Assembly (NCBI RefSeq): GCF_025506355.1
Contig: NZ_JANZYP010000010.1
Coordinates: 1-64,000 of the forward strand
DNA: 64,000 nt
Origin: Sphaerisporangium corydalis
Lineage (GTDB): Bacteria; Actinomycetota; Actinomycetes; Streptosporangiales; Streptosporangiaceae
Reading direction: 5' to 3'
Of this stretch, positions 16,249-24,127 are shown in pieces. The position numbers and the translations under genes are program-made. The first letter of the stretch is position 1. Every line of letters begins with the position of its first letter. The notes under the pieces are model-generated. The model worked only from the letters and a program-made list of their open reading frames with translations. It ran no database searches and had not been told where the DNA came from.

Positions 16249-17013
16249 ATGAGTCAGCCGGGAAAGTTGGGCTTCCGTCAGATCGCTTCGCAGATCCGGC
16301 AGGAGATCGTGAACGGCGTCTATCCGCCTGCCACGGTCTTTCCCGCTGAGCCCGTGCTTGCCGAGAAGTACGGCGCATCGCGAAGCCTGGTCAACAGGGC
16401 GATGCAGGTACTAGCCGCAGAGGGCATGATCCGCCCTCGGCAAGGGAGGGGAACCTTGGTCACCTACATTCCGCCGATGCTGCACTCGCCGGCGCGCTAC
16501 TCCAGAGAAGCGCGCGAGGGTGGTCAGGCGCGCGGCGCCTTCGACGCGGAGGTGCGGGCAATCGGGCTGGAACCGCAGCACGAGATCACAACGGAAAGAG
16601 CCGTACCGCCGGACGATGTCGCCGACGCCCTCGGGCTGCCGCCGGGCGAGGAGAACGCCCTCGTTCGTCGCCGGCGCCTACTCGCGTCCAGCATTCCGGT
16701 GCGTCTGAACGCGTCGTGGTTCCCGCTGTCCATCGCCGAGGGGACGGTACTGGAGGAGGCGGGGCCGGTCATCGTCGGTGGCGTCAAGTCGGCGCTGGCC
16801 GAACTCGGCTACCCGCAGACGGAAGCAACCGAGCGCATCATCGTCCGGCCCCCTACGGACGCCGAGGCCGAAGCGCTGGAGATCAGCCCGGAGCGGACCG
16901 TTCTCGACATCTTCCACGTGGGCAAGACGGCGGATCAGCGAGCCGTGGAAGTGACCACGACCGTCACGCCGGCTCACTACCTGGTGATAGAGAACAGCTT
17001 CCCCCTCGCCTGA
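16249..17013 (+). CDS. GntR-family regulator with UTRA domain (KorSA-like)
   Basis: 254-aa HutC-subfamily repressor. Residues 5-75 are the winged helix (IASQIRQEIVNGVYPPAT, LAEKYGASRSLVNRAMQVL, GRGTLVTYIP); residues ~100-250 are a UTRA effector domain. In pSAM2-type elements such a regulator represses replication and transfer genes. Here it is transcribed away from the 20-kb leftward operon, with two matched palindromes between them, supporting the same job. GAGGGA lies 8 bases upstream of the ATG. Confidence 0.88.
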   Translation: MSQPGKLGFRQIASQIRQEIVNGVYPPATVFPAEPVLAEKYGASRSLVNRAMQVLAAEGMIRPRQGRGTLVTYIPPMLHSPARYSREAREGGQARGAFDAEVRAIGLEPQHEITTERAVPPDDVADALGLPPGEENALVRRRRLLASSIPVRLNASWFPLSIAEGTVLEEAGPVIVGGVKSALAELGYPQTEATERIIVRPPTDAEAEALEISPERTVLDIFHVGKTADQRAVEVTTTVTPAHYLVIENSFPLA

Positions 17014-17049
17014 CGTGCGGCCAGACACGACCCGATCGGAGACCATGCG

Positions 17050-18141
17050 ATGACAGCCACACTGCCGACGCACGCGCGAGCCCTGGGATTGACCGACCCG
17101 GATCAGCTACCCGCGTACGTGTACGACCTCGCCGAACTTGACGCCCACATGGCGACCGTGCGGGCCGCCCTCGGCGACATCGAGGTCTACTACGCAGTTA
17201 AGGCCAATCCCGATCCGAAGCTGTTGCAGGTGATCGCGCCGTACGTCGATGGCTTCGAGGTGGCATCAGGGGGAGAGCTTGCCCACGTGCGCACGTTCTT
17301 CCCTGAGACGCCGATCGCGCTGGGCGGTCCCGGCAAAACAGATGCTGAACTCTTCGCCGACGTGACCAGGTTGCACATTGAAAGCCCCAGCGAGATCCGC
17401 CGACTCTTCGCGGCCGGTCGCTCCGCGGACGTGCTACTCCGGGTCAACCTCGACATCCCGATCAGCGGGGCATCCCTGGCCATGGGCGGCGGCGCCACGC
17501 CGTTCGGTATGGATCCGGCGGGCATCTCCGAGTGCATCAAGCTGCTGGCCGGCCAGGACGCGGTACGACTGCGCGGCATCCACGCCCACCTCGCCAGCGG
17601 CCTGGAAGCGCCGGCCATGCTTGAGCTGGTGTCCGCGATTCTCGATTACGCTCGGGGACTCGGTGCCACCGAGATCAACCTCGGGGGCGGCATGGCCGTG
17701 TCCTACGCCGATCCTGACGCTCGCTTCGACTGGAAGACCTACGGCGAAGGGCTAGCCGCTCTACGGCGTCCGGGCGAGACTTTCCGCATCGAGCCGGGCC
17801 GGTCCTTGTCGGTCTACTGTGGCCGGTACGTCACGCGGGTCATCGACGTCAAGCGCGTGCATGGCGAGCTTTTTGCTGTGGTGGCAGGCGGTACGCACCA
17901 CATTCGGACGCCAGCGACCAAGGGGCACAGTCAGCCCATGGTCATTGAAGAGCCGGGGGAGCCGATCACGATCGTCGGTCAGCTCTGTACACCGAAGGAC
18001 ACCATGGCGCGACGCGTCCCGGTAAGTCTGAAGCCGGGGGATGTAGTGGAGTTCCTAATGGCCGGCGCCTACGCCTGGAACATCTCCCACCACGACTTCC
18101 TAATGCACCCGAAGCCGAACTTCCGCCACCTGAGAGGCTGA
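17050..18141 (+). CDS. PLP-dependent type III (fold) decarboxylase
   Basis: 363-aa alanine-racemase-fold decarboxylase of the ornithine/diaminopimelate decarboxylase group. Lys51 in YYAVKANP should bind PLP. A His-Ala-His motif (GIHAHLASG), the glycine loop INLGGGMAV, IEPGRSL for phosphate binding and QLCTPKDT near the active-site Cys are all visible. It is shorter than LysA (~420 aa). It starts 36 bases after the GntR gene and is probably co-transcribed. No amino-acid or siderophore genes are nearby, so the substrate is unknown; cargo of the element. Confidence 0.85.
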   Translation: MTATLPTHARALGLTDPDQLPAYVYDLAELDAHMATVRAALGDIEVYYAVKANPDPKLLQVIAPYVDGFEVASGGELAHVRTFFPETPIALGGPGKTDAELFADVTRLHIESPSEIRRLFAAGRSADVLLRVNLDIPISGASLAMGGGATPFGMDPAGISECIKLLAGQDAVRLRGIHAHLASGLEAPAMLELVSAILDYARGLGATEINLGGGMAVSYADPDARFDWKTYGEGLAALRRPGETFRIEPGRSLSVYCGRYVTRVIDVKRVHGELFAVVAGGTHHIRTPATKGHSQPMVIEEPGEPITIVGQLCTPKDTMARRVPVSLKPGDVVEFLMAGAYAWNISHHDFLMHPKPNFRHLRG

Positions 18142-18155
18142 GCCATTCACCCTCA

Positions 18156-18184
18156 AGAGGCCCGCGACAACCTGCGGGCCTCTT
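18156..18184 (+). terminator. Rho-independent-type terminator after the decarboxylase
   Basis: A 10-bp stem (AGAGGCCCGC with its complement) and 8-base loop, ending TCTT, 15 bases past the decarboxylase stop. It separates the GntR/decarboxylase unit from the lower-GC pair that follows. Confidence 0.75.
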
Positions 18185-18389
18185 CGCTGTTGCGGGAGCA
18201 AGCCAGTGCATCCACACGGACGTGCCGCACGACCGTCCTCAAGGATCTCGCGATGTGGCTTTGACCTGGCAAGACGCCCGGTCGGGAGTATGTCGATAGT
18301 CTACATGCAAGAAAGTCAAGATCAACTGAAGTTGCTGCGCTATGATCGTGGATCACGCAGAAGTATCTAGTAGCTAAGGAGACCCAACC

Positions 18390-19166
18390 ATGGAGACCAG
18401 CTCCCCCCGATGGGCCGTCACGCTCTTCGGCACTGATGCCGACAGGATCCGCGAAGCCGCAGCTACGAGCCTCGCCGAAACAGAAGACGCGATGCTCAGC
18501 GCTCACGCTGTTGGGCGTTCGAAGCATCAGTTCGCGGCGAGCGGTGCCCGTATGACCAATCAATTCGAACGTCTACTGGACAACATCATGGAACTCGACA
18601 TCCCCGGCACGCGGGTAGTTGAGCATCTTGCAGTCTTCTACAAACTAGTCCTCGTGCATGACGTGCTGCTCTTCCCTTACCGAGCTGACACGAAGGAAAG
18701 GGTGGAGCCAAGTGATAAGTGGCCAAAGAAAGTATCTAAGATAGTTAGAGAGCTGTTCGCCTTCGCGCCTGAGCGTCGATGGGAGACACCTTCTTTATTC
18801 GAAACGGGCGCGGATAATAAGGTAGAACTACGTGCCACGTTGGCAAGCTTGCCGGAAAGTACTCAGCTTGTCCTCGTCCCGTATGTGATGAACCTTTCGG
18901 GGCTTCGCGCGGCATGGTGGGGCCAGGCAGCGCTGGCAGGCAAGGGGAGCCTTCTGCAATGGGTCCATAAGCCAGAGTCGCTGCTTTCGCAGAATCAGAC
19001 TAGAGCGACTGGTGTGCCCCCGTACTCGGCTCATAGCTTTGATGCTGGCGACATGCCCGAGGCAAAGATGACTGTTAGGTCTGACGCTGAGCGCAAGTTC
19101 AACGTCCCGCCCGTAACGGAACAGGAAGCGTCACACTCTGACGTTATTGAGAACAATGAAGGATAA
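18390..19166 (+). CDS. Unknown 258-aa partner of an ImmA/IrrE protein
   Basis: 258-aa protein of no recognised family, with lower GC than its surroundings. It appears mainly helical (FERLLDNIMELDIPGTRVVE, HLAVFYKLVLVHDVLLFPY, KVSKIVRELFAFAPER) with a polar C-terminal tail. AAGGAG lies nine bases before ATG 18390, and a TATGAT hexamer at 18341 could be a -10 box. Its last 11 bases overlap the start of the XRE/ImmA-IrrE gene, so the two form one cistron pair. Effector or toxin of a two-gene module is a hypothesis from gene order only. Confidence 0.6.
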   Translation: METSSPRWAVTLFGTDADRIREAAATSLAETEDAMLSAHAVGRSKHQFAASGARMTNQFERLLDNIMELDIPGTRVVEHLAVFYKLVLVHDVLLFPYRADTKERVEPSDKWPKKVSKIVRELFAFAPERRWETPSLFETGADNKVELRATLASLPESTQLVLVPYVMNLSGLRAAWWGQAALAGKGSLLQWVHKPESLLSQNQTRATGVPPYSAHSFDAGDMPEAKMTVRSDAERKFNVPPVTEQEASHSDVIENNEG

Positions 19167-20319
19167 CCAGCCGTCGCTACCTGGAATTGATCAGGGTCGG
19201 GTTACTCCCAAAGTCGTCTGGGAAGGTTTCGACCCCAGTCGAGTAACTCAGGCCAGACATCTTATCGGCCTTACCAAGAAAGAAGTGGCTGAACGTATCG
19301 GCGTTTCAGCCGCAGCGGTTAGTCAATACGAAACAGGTAGCATTCGCCCGCGTCCTGAGGTGATTCCGCGCCTTGCCGAAGCATTGCGGGTACCCATTAA
19401 TTTTTTCATAGCCGGGAGGCCACACGGGAAGCTGGATCCATCGATGGCCCACTTCCGAAGCTTGAGGTCCACTTCGGGAATGCAACGGAATAAAGCGCTC
19501 GGATTTGCGGAGCAGGTTTGGGAGTTGACGTACGCTCTCGAAAAGAGAGTCCAGCTACCACCCGTAGATCTTCCTGGCTTCGCTGGAGGGGAGGTCCATC
19601 CGGGTTCAGAGTTGCCTCAGAACCCGATAGAGGCTGCTAAAGCATTGCGAAGCTATTGGCAGTTGGGAAGAGGGCCGGTAACCCATATGGTGCGCCGAAT
19701 GGAATCGCACGGAATCGTGGTTGTTACACCTGACGCTGACGAGTCCGCTTCTAAGGTAGATGCCTTCTCTAGTGCTAGTCTGCCGCGCCCTCTTGCCGTA
19801 CTGACCCCTAATCGGTCGAATGACGTATATCGACACAGATTCAGCGCCGCTCACGAGCTTGGCCATCTGGTTCTGCACGCTGTCGCTACAGGTGAGATTC
19901 AGCAAGAACGAGAAGCCGACACCTTTGCTGCTGAGTTCTTAACGCCACGGGCAAGCGTTCTGCCCATACTTCCTCGCCGAATCGATTTTTCGCAGCTTAT
20001 TGCTATTCAGCGTACGTGGGGCGTCTCTATCCATTCGCTGATATACAGATATCGAGAGTTTGGCCTGGTATCTGACGCGACCACTAGCCGAGCGTACCAG
20101 CGTTTGCGAGGTCTCCAGGGACAATCTGGATTCAGTCCGGAATCCACTGATGGCTACCCAGGGGAGCAACCGACCATGCTTCGGCGTGCATATGAGCTGG
20201 CTGAACAGCATGCCGGACTGACTGTCCCTCAGCTCGCATCAGAGTTGGCATGGGAGCCTGTTCGAGTCCGACAATTGTTGGGAATGAATAATATTCGCCC
20301 GGTTTTGCGAATAGTCTAG
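19156..20319 (+). CDS. XRE regulator fused to ImmA/IrrE metallopeptidase
   Basis: 387-aa protein of the COG2856 type. Residues ~28-85 are an XRE helix-turn-helix (LTKKEVAERIGVSAAAVSQY). The peptidase part carries the zinc motif HELGH at 233-237 and the downstream acidic segment EREADTFAAEFLTP. A ~90-residue C-terminal region follows. Such proteins cleave or bind a repressor or partner, and some act as the control half of toxin-antitoxin or defence pairs. ATG 19156 is preferred; a TTG at 19147 is in frame. It overlaps the 258-aa gene by 11 bases, is lower in GC than the backbone, and ends at a strong terminator. Confidence 0.85.
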   Translation: MKDNQPSLPGIDQGRVTPKVVWEGFDPSRVTQARHLIGLTKKEVAERIGVSAAAVSQYETGSIRPRPEVIPRLAEALRVPINFFIAGRPHGKLDPSMAHFRSLRSTSGMQRNKALGFAEQVWELTYALEKRVQLPPVDLPGFAGGEVHPGSELPQNPIEAAKALRSYWQLGRGPVTHMVRRMESHGIVVVTPDADESASKVDAFSSASLPRPLAVLTPNRSNDVYRHRFSAAHELGHLVLHAVATGEIQQEREADTFAAEFLTPRASVLPILPRRIDFSQLIAIQRTWGVSIHSLIYRYREFGLVSDATTSRAYQRLRGLQGQSGFSPESTDGYPGEQPTMLRRAYELAEQHAGLTVPQLASELAWEPVRVRQLLGMNNIRPVLRIV

Positions 20320-20332
20320 TATGAAGATGGAA

Positions 20333-20370
20333 GATGGGGGACTGTGAAAGCTTCTTCAGAGTCCCCCATC
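20333..20370 (+). terminator. Terminator after the XRE/ImmA-IrrE gene
   Basis: An 11-bp perfect stem (GATGGGGGACT with its complement) around a 16-base loop, 13 bases after the stop. It can also serve the convergent GIY-YIG gene. The trailing strand is not clearly T-rich. Confidence 0.75.
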
Positions 20371-20439
20371 CGCATATTTCCAGTATTTCTAGCCCTGTCT
20401 GTCACTAGTGGGGTTCGTGTGCCTTTCTCGAATCTGGCC

Positions 20440-20871
20440 TTAAAGGATCGCTGTCCCATCAGGCCGAGGTCCATGAAGGACTAGGTAAGAATTAGGCTGG
20501 TCGGGTATCTTTTCGTGTCGCATATAGAAAACGCGACCCGTGATATCGATGTAGCGCCCTAAGCTATTCCGATGCATCCATGCCTCTTCGCTTACCCAAT
20601 CTCGGCGAACTCGCTTGTGTTGTGGATTCCTTTTTCGGTCATTCATTAAAGGGTTCTCGGAGTAGATGGCGACGCTTTCTGCGGCATCTGCTTGGTCTCG
20701 ATTATTGTAAAGCTCAACCTCGATTCGAACGACCCTGTGCCACCACCGTTGAGTGAGGGCATGCCGTTTTAGGCGTCTGCCGAGGTTCTCCGTGATGCCG
20801 ATGTAGATGAGTTGATCACCGATTCCGTATAGGCGGTAGAGAGTCGTCGGGACTTGGATGGAGAGATTCAT
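20440..20871 (-). CDS. GIY-YIG nuclease
   Basis: 143-aa protein with a GIY-YIG fold: YRLYGIGDQLIYIGIT stands for the two signature strands, NLGRRLKRH carries the catalytic Arg, and AAESVAIYSENPLMN has the metal-binding Glu and the conserved N-P..N ending. The C-terminal ~50 residues are extra. Start uncertain: ATG 20871 precedes the domain, but no good ribosome site is seen; ATG 20901 is in frame. It lies between the ImmA/IrrE gene and the attR-proximal repeats. It might be a homing-type, defence or element-processing nuclease. Confidence 0.75.
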   Translation of the reverse strand: MNLSIQVPTTLYRLYGIGDQLIYIGITENLGRRLKRHALTQRWWHRVVRIEVELYNNRDQADAAESVAIYSENPLMNDRKRNPQHKRVRRDWVSEEAWMHRNSLGRYIDITGRVFYMRHEKIPDQPNSYLVLHGPRPDGTAIL

Positions 20872-20952
20872 GGGGAGGATGATGCCAGGCGACACCGACA
20901 TCCGTGTGGTCTGTGACGAACCTGGTAAGTTCTCCGCTGGTGGCCAGGGCAA

Positions 20953-21650
20953 TCGAGCGCTGGCTGCCAGGCGCGGGACGTGGTACTAGATAGGTGATCC
21001 CATCTTGTGCTGATCGGGTGTGTCATGCTGCTTTGGCGCTACGGTAGTGCTGACTAGCATGATGCTCGGTGAATGGGCTGACGATCGCGCAGCGTAAGCG
21101 CGTGAGTGGGAGCTGTGGAACTATAATCTGCTGACGGAACTGACAGAGCCGACAGAGTCCGTGCCGGGGCGTGTTCGCGCACCTCAGTGGGCGACGCGTA
21201 TCGTCGGACCCTACCCTGACAGAATTTGACAGAATTAGCCGCATGCCTGACACAATGGATTGCTCGACCATGCCCGGCTTTGCCGCCGAGGGCTGGATCG
21301 GATTCTGTCAGGTATTCTAGCTATTTTGTCGGATTTTGTCAGATAGCCTCAGACGCTATCCGAGCGTGGGTCTGATCTCGACGAACGTCGCGCAACCGTG
21401 GATTACGTCGGTTCCGTCAGTTCCGTCAGGAATCCTGGTACCCGAGTCGATAGCCTGCCGCCTCCGGAGACAGCGATTCGTAGGGCGATCCGACGCGCTA
21501 GAAGGCGCTGTGGCGGTCGCGCGGCGTTATCTCAGAGGTAACGTGTGGCCGCGAGCTTCACGCTCATAGAGGGGCGCTGAGACGTGAGTGTTTCCCGATG
21601 TGTTCCCATCGGCCGACGAGAACACACAAGCTTGCAGGTCAAAGTGTTTT
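20953..21650. other. Non-coding right arm of the element with short iterated repeats
   Basis: About 700 bases without a convincing gene, lower in GC, next to attR. They hold clusters of a TGACAGA/TCTGTCA word: three decamer-spaced copies at 21131-21160, exact tandem TGACAGAATT at 21217-21236, the inverted ATTCTGTCA at 21302-21310, two ATTTTGTC[G/A]G decamers at 21323-21342, and a 9-bp-spaced TTCCGTCAG pair at 21412-21429. Spacing near one helical turn suggests stacked protein-binding sites, for example integrase arm-type sites or a replication origin. Confidence 0.6.
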
Positions 21651-21657
21651 TGGGCTT

Positions 21658-21715
21658 GGTCTGTAAAACCGTCGGCTCAGCCTACGCAAGTTCGAACCTT
21701 GCACCTGCCACACCA
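21658..21715 (+). repeat. attR of the intact element / attL of the remnant
   Basis: A 58-bp copy of the tRNA-Tyr 3' half, identical to 186-243. The tRNA 5' half is absent, so no tRNA is made here. To its right the order seen beside attL (hairpin, then the integrase 3' end on the minus strand) is repeated, so this site also bounds the degraded second element. Confidence 0.93.
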
Positions 21716-21823
21716 AGCAGAAACGGCCCTTGACCAGCGTAAATGCGGTCAAGGGCCGTTCTCGTTGTGTCCGGCTGGGATCGGGTCTCTACGGCTGGCT
21801 GTGCCCAATGCGTGCCCAAGGAT

Positions 21824-22280
21824 TCACGGGGCCGTGGCGTCCAGGATCCGGCGCATGGCCTCCCCCTGTTGCCCATGGATGCACTTGGTGTAGACCCGCA
21901 AGAGCACGTCCACGCGGTGCCCGGCCCACTCGGCGATCTGAGGCGCGGGGGCGCCCGGCGTTGAGCCACGTGGACATCGCCGGGTGACGCAGGGCGTAGG
22001 GCGCATTCATGAGCGACGATGCGGCTTCCTCTGGGGTGAACGCCTGCTTTCGAGACTCGTGAAAGACCTTGAGGTACGCGCGATTAGTCATCTCACCGCC
22101 TCGCGGGCCGATGAACACTCGCCCATCAGGGCCGGTGCCGAACTCCTTCAGGTGGGAGCGAGTCGCGCCACCAGGTCAAGGTGAATCGGTACTGGGCGCG
22201 TCTCACCGTCCGCGCGGTGCTTGAGCGCCCGGCGCTCTCGCGGCTGGCCGTTGTTGGTCCAGCGGCTGCCGGCGCGTGGA
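21824..22280 (-). pseudogene. Integrase C-terminal fragment, frameshifted
   Basis: Reads as the last ~150 residues of an integrase very like the one at 362-1744, split over frames. RAGSRWTNNGQPRERRALKH lies near 22273-22214; VFIGPRGGEMTNRAYLKVFH and PYALRHPAMSTWLNAG are in a second frame; PAPQIAEWAGHRVDVLLRVY is in a third, ending at 21824. Breaks fall near 22160 and 21957. Upstream of about 22280 similarity stops abruptly, and the N-terminal two-thirds are missing. Not functional. Confidence 0.85.
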
Positions 22281-22590
22281 AGCTCCCGCAGGATCTCGCG
22301 CACCGTATGTATGTAGCCGAGACGCGACAATCAGCGACATCGTACTAATTCGCTATCTTCCTCGAGGTAACGCAACGCCCTAGCTTGGAAATGGCCAGGA
22401 CGGGAGACGGCAGGGGCCGAGCACTACGCGACTGCGGAATGATACTTACGAATGAGCCTGATCGAGGAGCGCGCCAATGCTAAGCGCAAGTTCTGGCCGA
22501 TCTCGTGACGCGGCGGTGCGACTCGAACATGTGAACCAATCGTAGTAACGGGAGTGTGGATTTCTCCCGTAGATAGCTTGCGTGGCCGCC
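22281..22590. other. Non-coding junction inside the remnant element
   Basis: About 310 bases between the truncated integrase and the membrane gene, probably the deletion scar. A 75-codon minus-strand frame (22424-22651) crosses it, but its product shows no domain and it overlaps the end of the membrane gene by 61 bases. I see no convincing gene here. Confidence 0.4.
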
Positions 22591-23199
22591 CTATCGCTTG
22601 CGTCTTTTCGTTATTAGAAATATTAACGCCAGGCATATTATGTGTCGCCATCCAATAAGCTCTGTGGCGTGCGCTAGGGCGCTTGTTGGCTTAGCGGTTC
22701 TTGGACGAAGGCGCTTCGGCTGCTTTTCGTTGATCTCCAATAAATGTTGCTCTGTTGAGTTGTTGACGAGTACGGGCTTTCTTGACTTCCTATACCAAAT
22801 TATCATGTAGCCCAAAGTAAAGCTGAGCCCGCTGCCAATCCACCATGGATACAGTAGCTGGGTAGCCTTTGATGCCAGGCAATCAGCCATGCGTGTTGCA
22901 TCGCGTACGTCCGGGCAGAGCTCCCAGCCGAGCTGTTGCTGTACCGGAAATGCGGCAATTAAAAGAGCGCTCGCGCCGATCACAGCACCTGTTGCAGCGG
23001 CTCTAAGCAGGGCAGTCAGCCAGTGTGTCGGTCTTTCAAATCTAAGGAATCCCCCGATGGTTAATAATAGCAGAGTGCCGATTATCGTGGTGGAAGTATC
23101 CCAGCCTCCATCTTCGGATAGAGTCGCAAGGCTAATGCTGATTGGAATTGCAATCAACGCCGCTGGATCGATCTTTGAATCATTAGTACGTGTAACCAT
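22591..23199 (-). CDS. Hypothetical membrane protein (202 aa)
   Basis: 202-aa protein with about four or five membrane segments (ALIAIPISISLATL, TTIIGTLLLLTIGGFL, AAATGAVIGASALLIAAF, WWIGSGLSFTLGYMIIWY and HIICLALIFLI near the end), a Cys-containing loop (WELCPDVRDATRMADCL) and a basic C-terminus. ATG 23199 is chosen because the open frame further upstream runs through the att repeat; ATG 23223 is possible. Lower GC than the chromosome. No family recognised; a passenger of the remnant element. Confidence 0.55.
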   Translation of the reverse strand: MVTRTNDSKIDPAALIAIPISISLATLSEDGGWDTSTTIIGTLLLLTIGGFLRFERPTHWLTALLRAAATGAVIGASALLIAAFPVQQQLGWELCPDVRDATRMADCLASKATQLLYPWWIGSGLSFTLGYMIIWYRKSRKPVLVNNSTEQHLLEINEKQPKRLRPRTAKPTSALAHATELIGWRHIICLALIFLITKRRKR

Positions 23200-23482
23200 G
23201 AGGATACGATAGGTGATCCACATGGCTGGCTGTGGGCTCTTTGCCCATCTGGCCTGCGCCCAAGTAGCCAAGCGAGACAGAAGCACACCAGCACGCCCAC
23301 GCTTCACCAGCCAATCAGCGGGCATTGCGCTGTAGGAGGACCCCCTGTCGGCCGCTCCTCGGCGGCTGGCCTGGAGGCCAACGTAGACATGCGTCGTATT
23401 CGCGTCGCGATACATGTTCGGTAAGTCAAAGACTGAGAGTTTTACCAGTTCAGAGGCCTGTTTGTGGTTCGGTGGACAGCAC

Positions 23483-23533
23483 TCTGTAAATCGTCGGCTC
23501 AGCCTACGCAAGTTCGAACCTTGCACCTGCCAC
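23483..23533 (+). repeat. Third, degraded att copy (attR of the remnant)
   Basis: Matches the tRNA-Tyr 3' half from the anticodon loop to the acceptor end, but with a one-base deletion plus a substitution at the anticodon stem (CTGTAAATCG instead of CTGTAAAACCG). It lacks the tRNA 5' half. A probable tRNA terminator follows 18 bases later, so this marks the original chromosome junction. Confidence 0.85.
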
Positions 23534-23551
23534 CGGGATTTCCCCCAGCTC

Positions 23552-23574
23552 AGAGCCCCGTAAGGGGCTCTTTT
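23552..23574 (+). terminator. Probable original tRNA-Tyr terminator
   Basis: AGAGCCCC / GTAA / GGGGCTCT followed by TTT: a compact intrinsic terminator just past the third att copy. Before either element integrated, it would have lain directly behind the tRNA-Tyr gene. Confidence 0.85.
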
Positions 23575-23794
23575 GCTTTCCAGGGGCATGCAGTCAAGCG
23601 CAGCGACCTTGAGAGCCGGTAGGCCGTCGTTGGGTCACAGAGAAACGGCCGTGAGTTACGCGGCCGTGGCGCGAGTCGTTAGGTGAACTGGGCCGGAGTC
23701 GGCTCCCTATTCGACTCGTCGCGTTGAGGCCGTACGCTCACCGTGAGTTGTAGCAGTCGGGTGCCAGGGTGTCGGACGTTCCGGTGGGCTGGGG

Positions 23795-24127
23795 TTAGCC
23801 GCGTGGGGCGTACATGATGATTAGTACGCCGATCAGGCAGATGGCTGCTCCGGTGATGTCCCAACGGTCGGGGTGGAATTTGTCCACCGCCATGCCCCAG
23901 GCCAGCGAGCCTGCGATGAACACGCCTCCGTAGGCGGCAAGGATGCGGCCGAAGTTGGGGTCCGGTTGGAAAGTGGCGACAAACCCGTACGCGCCTAGGG
24001 CCACGATTCCGGCGCCGACCCACAAGAGGCCACGGTGTTCCCTCACTCCCTGCCACACCAGCCAGGTCCCGCCGATCTCGGCGAGGGCGGCCACCAGGAA
24101 GAGCAGGAGGGAACGCGCGACAGTCAT
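23795..24127 (-). CDS. YnfA/UPF0060 family small membrane protein
   Basis: 110-aa protein with four membrane helices ([40 protein letters not shown], a segment around [35 protein letters not shown]). The [11 protein letters not shown] start, the QPDPNFGR loop and the DRWD motif match YnfA-type (UPF0060) small multidrug-resistance-like proteins; length is normal. It overlaps the MerR gene stop as ATGA, so it is the last gene of a three-gene MerR-controlled operon. Confidence 0.92.
   Translation of the reverse strand: MTVARSLLLFLVAALAEIGGTWLVWQGVREHRGLLWVGAGIVALGAYGFVATFQPDPNFGRILAAYGGVFIAGSLAWGMAVDKFHPDRWDITGAAICLIGVLIIMYAPRG

Larger units (their letters stand above)
186..21715. mobile_element. 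AICE-type integrative and conjugative element in tRNA-Tyr
   Basis: The 21.5 kb element is bounded by a 58-bp perfect direct repeat of the tRNA-Tyr 3' half. It carries the modules of actinomycete integrative conjugative elements: tyrosine integrase and excisionase at the left end, a replication block (DUF3987 protein, Prim-Pol, family-A polymerase, SSB), a TraB/FtsK translocase with a Spd-like membrane protein, a Nudix gene and a divergent GntR regulator resembling the pSAM2 KorSA arrangement. No relaxase or type IV secretion genes are seen, which fits TraB-type double-stranded DNA transfer. Cargo lies between the regulator and the right end. Nothing inside is obviously broken, so it may still be mobile. 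Confidence 0.9.
21716..23533. mobile_element. Remnant of a second, related element in tandem
   Basis: About 1.8 kb between the second and third att copies. It begins with a hairpin (21722-21760) and an integrase C-terminal fragment in the same orientation and position as int beside attL. It ends with a membrane-protein gene and a decayed att copy. The replication and transfer genes are gone, consistent with accretion of two related elements at one tRNA followed by internal deletion of the older one. Confidence 0.8.

Noticed and set aside
20333-20370. Hairpin as a candidate small RNA
   Set aside because: Placement just after a stop codon between convergent genes is adequately explained by a terminator.
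21658-21715. Possible additional tRNA-Tyr gene
   Set aside because: Only the 3' half is present; no 5' acceptor or D-arm upstream. The same holds for 23483-23533.
22424-22651. 75-codon minus-strand frame in the remnant element
   Set aside because: Overlaps the end of the membrane gene by 61 bases, has no domain and crosses the presumed deletion scar.
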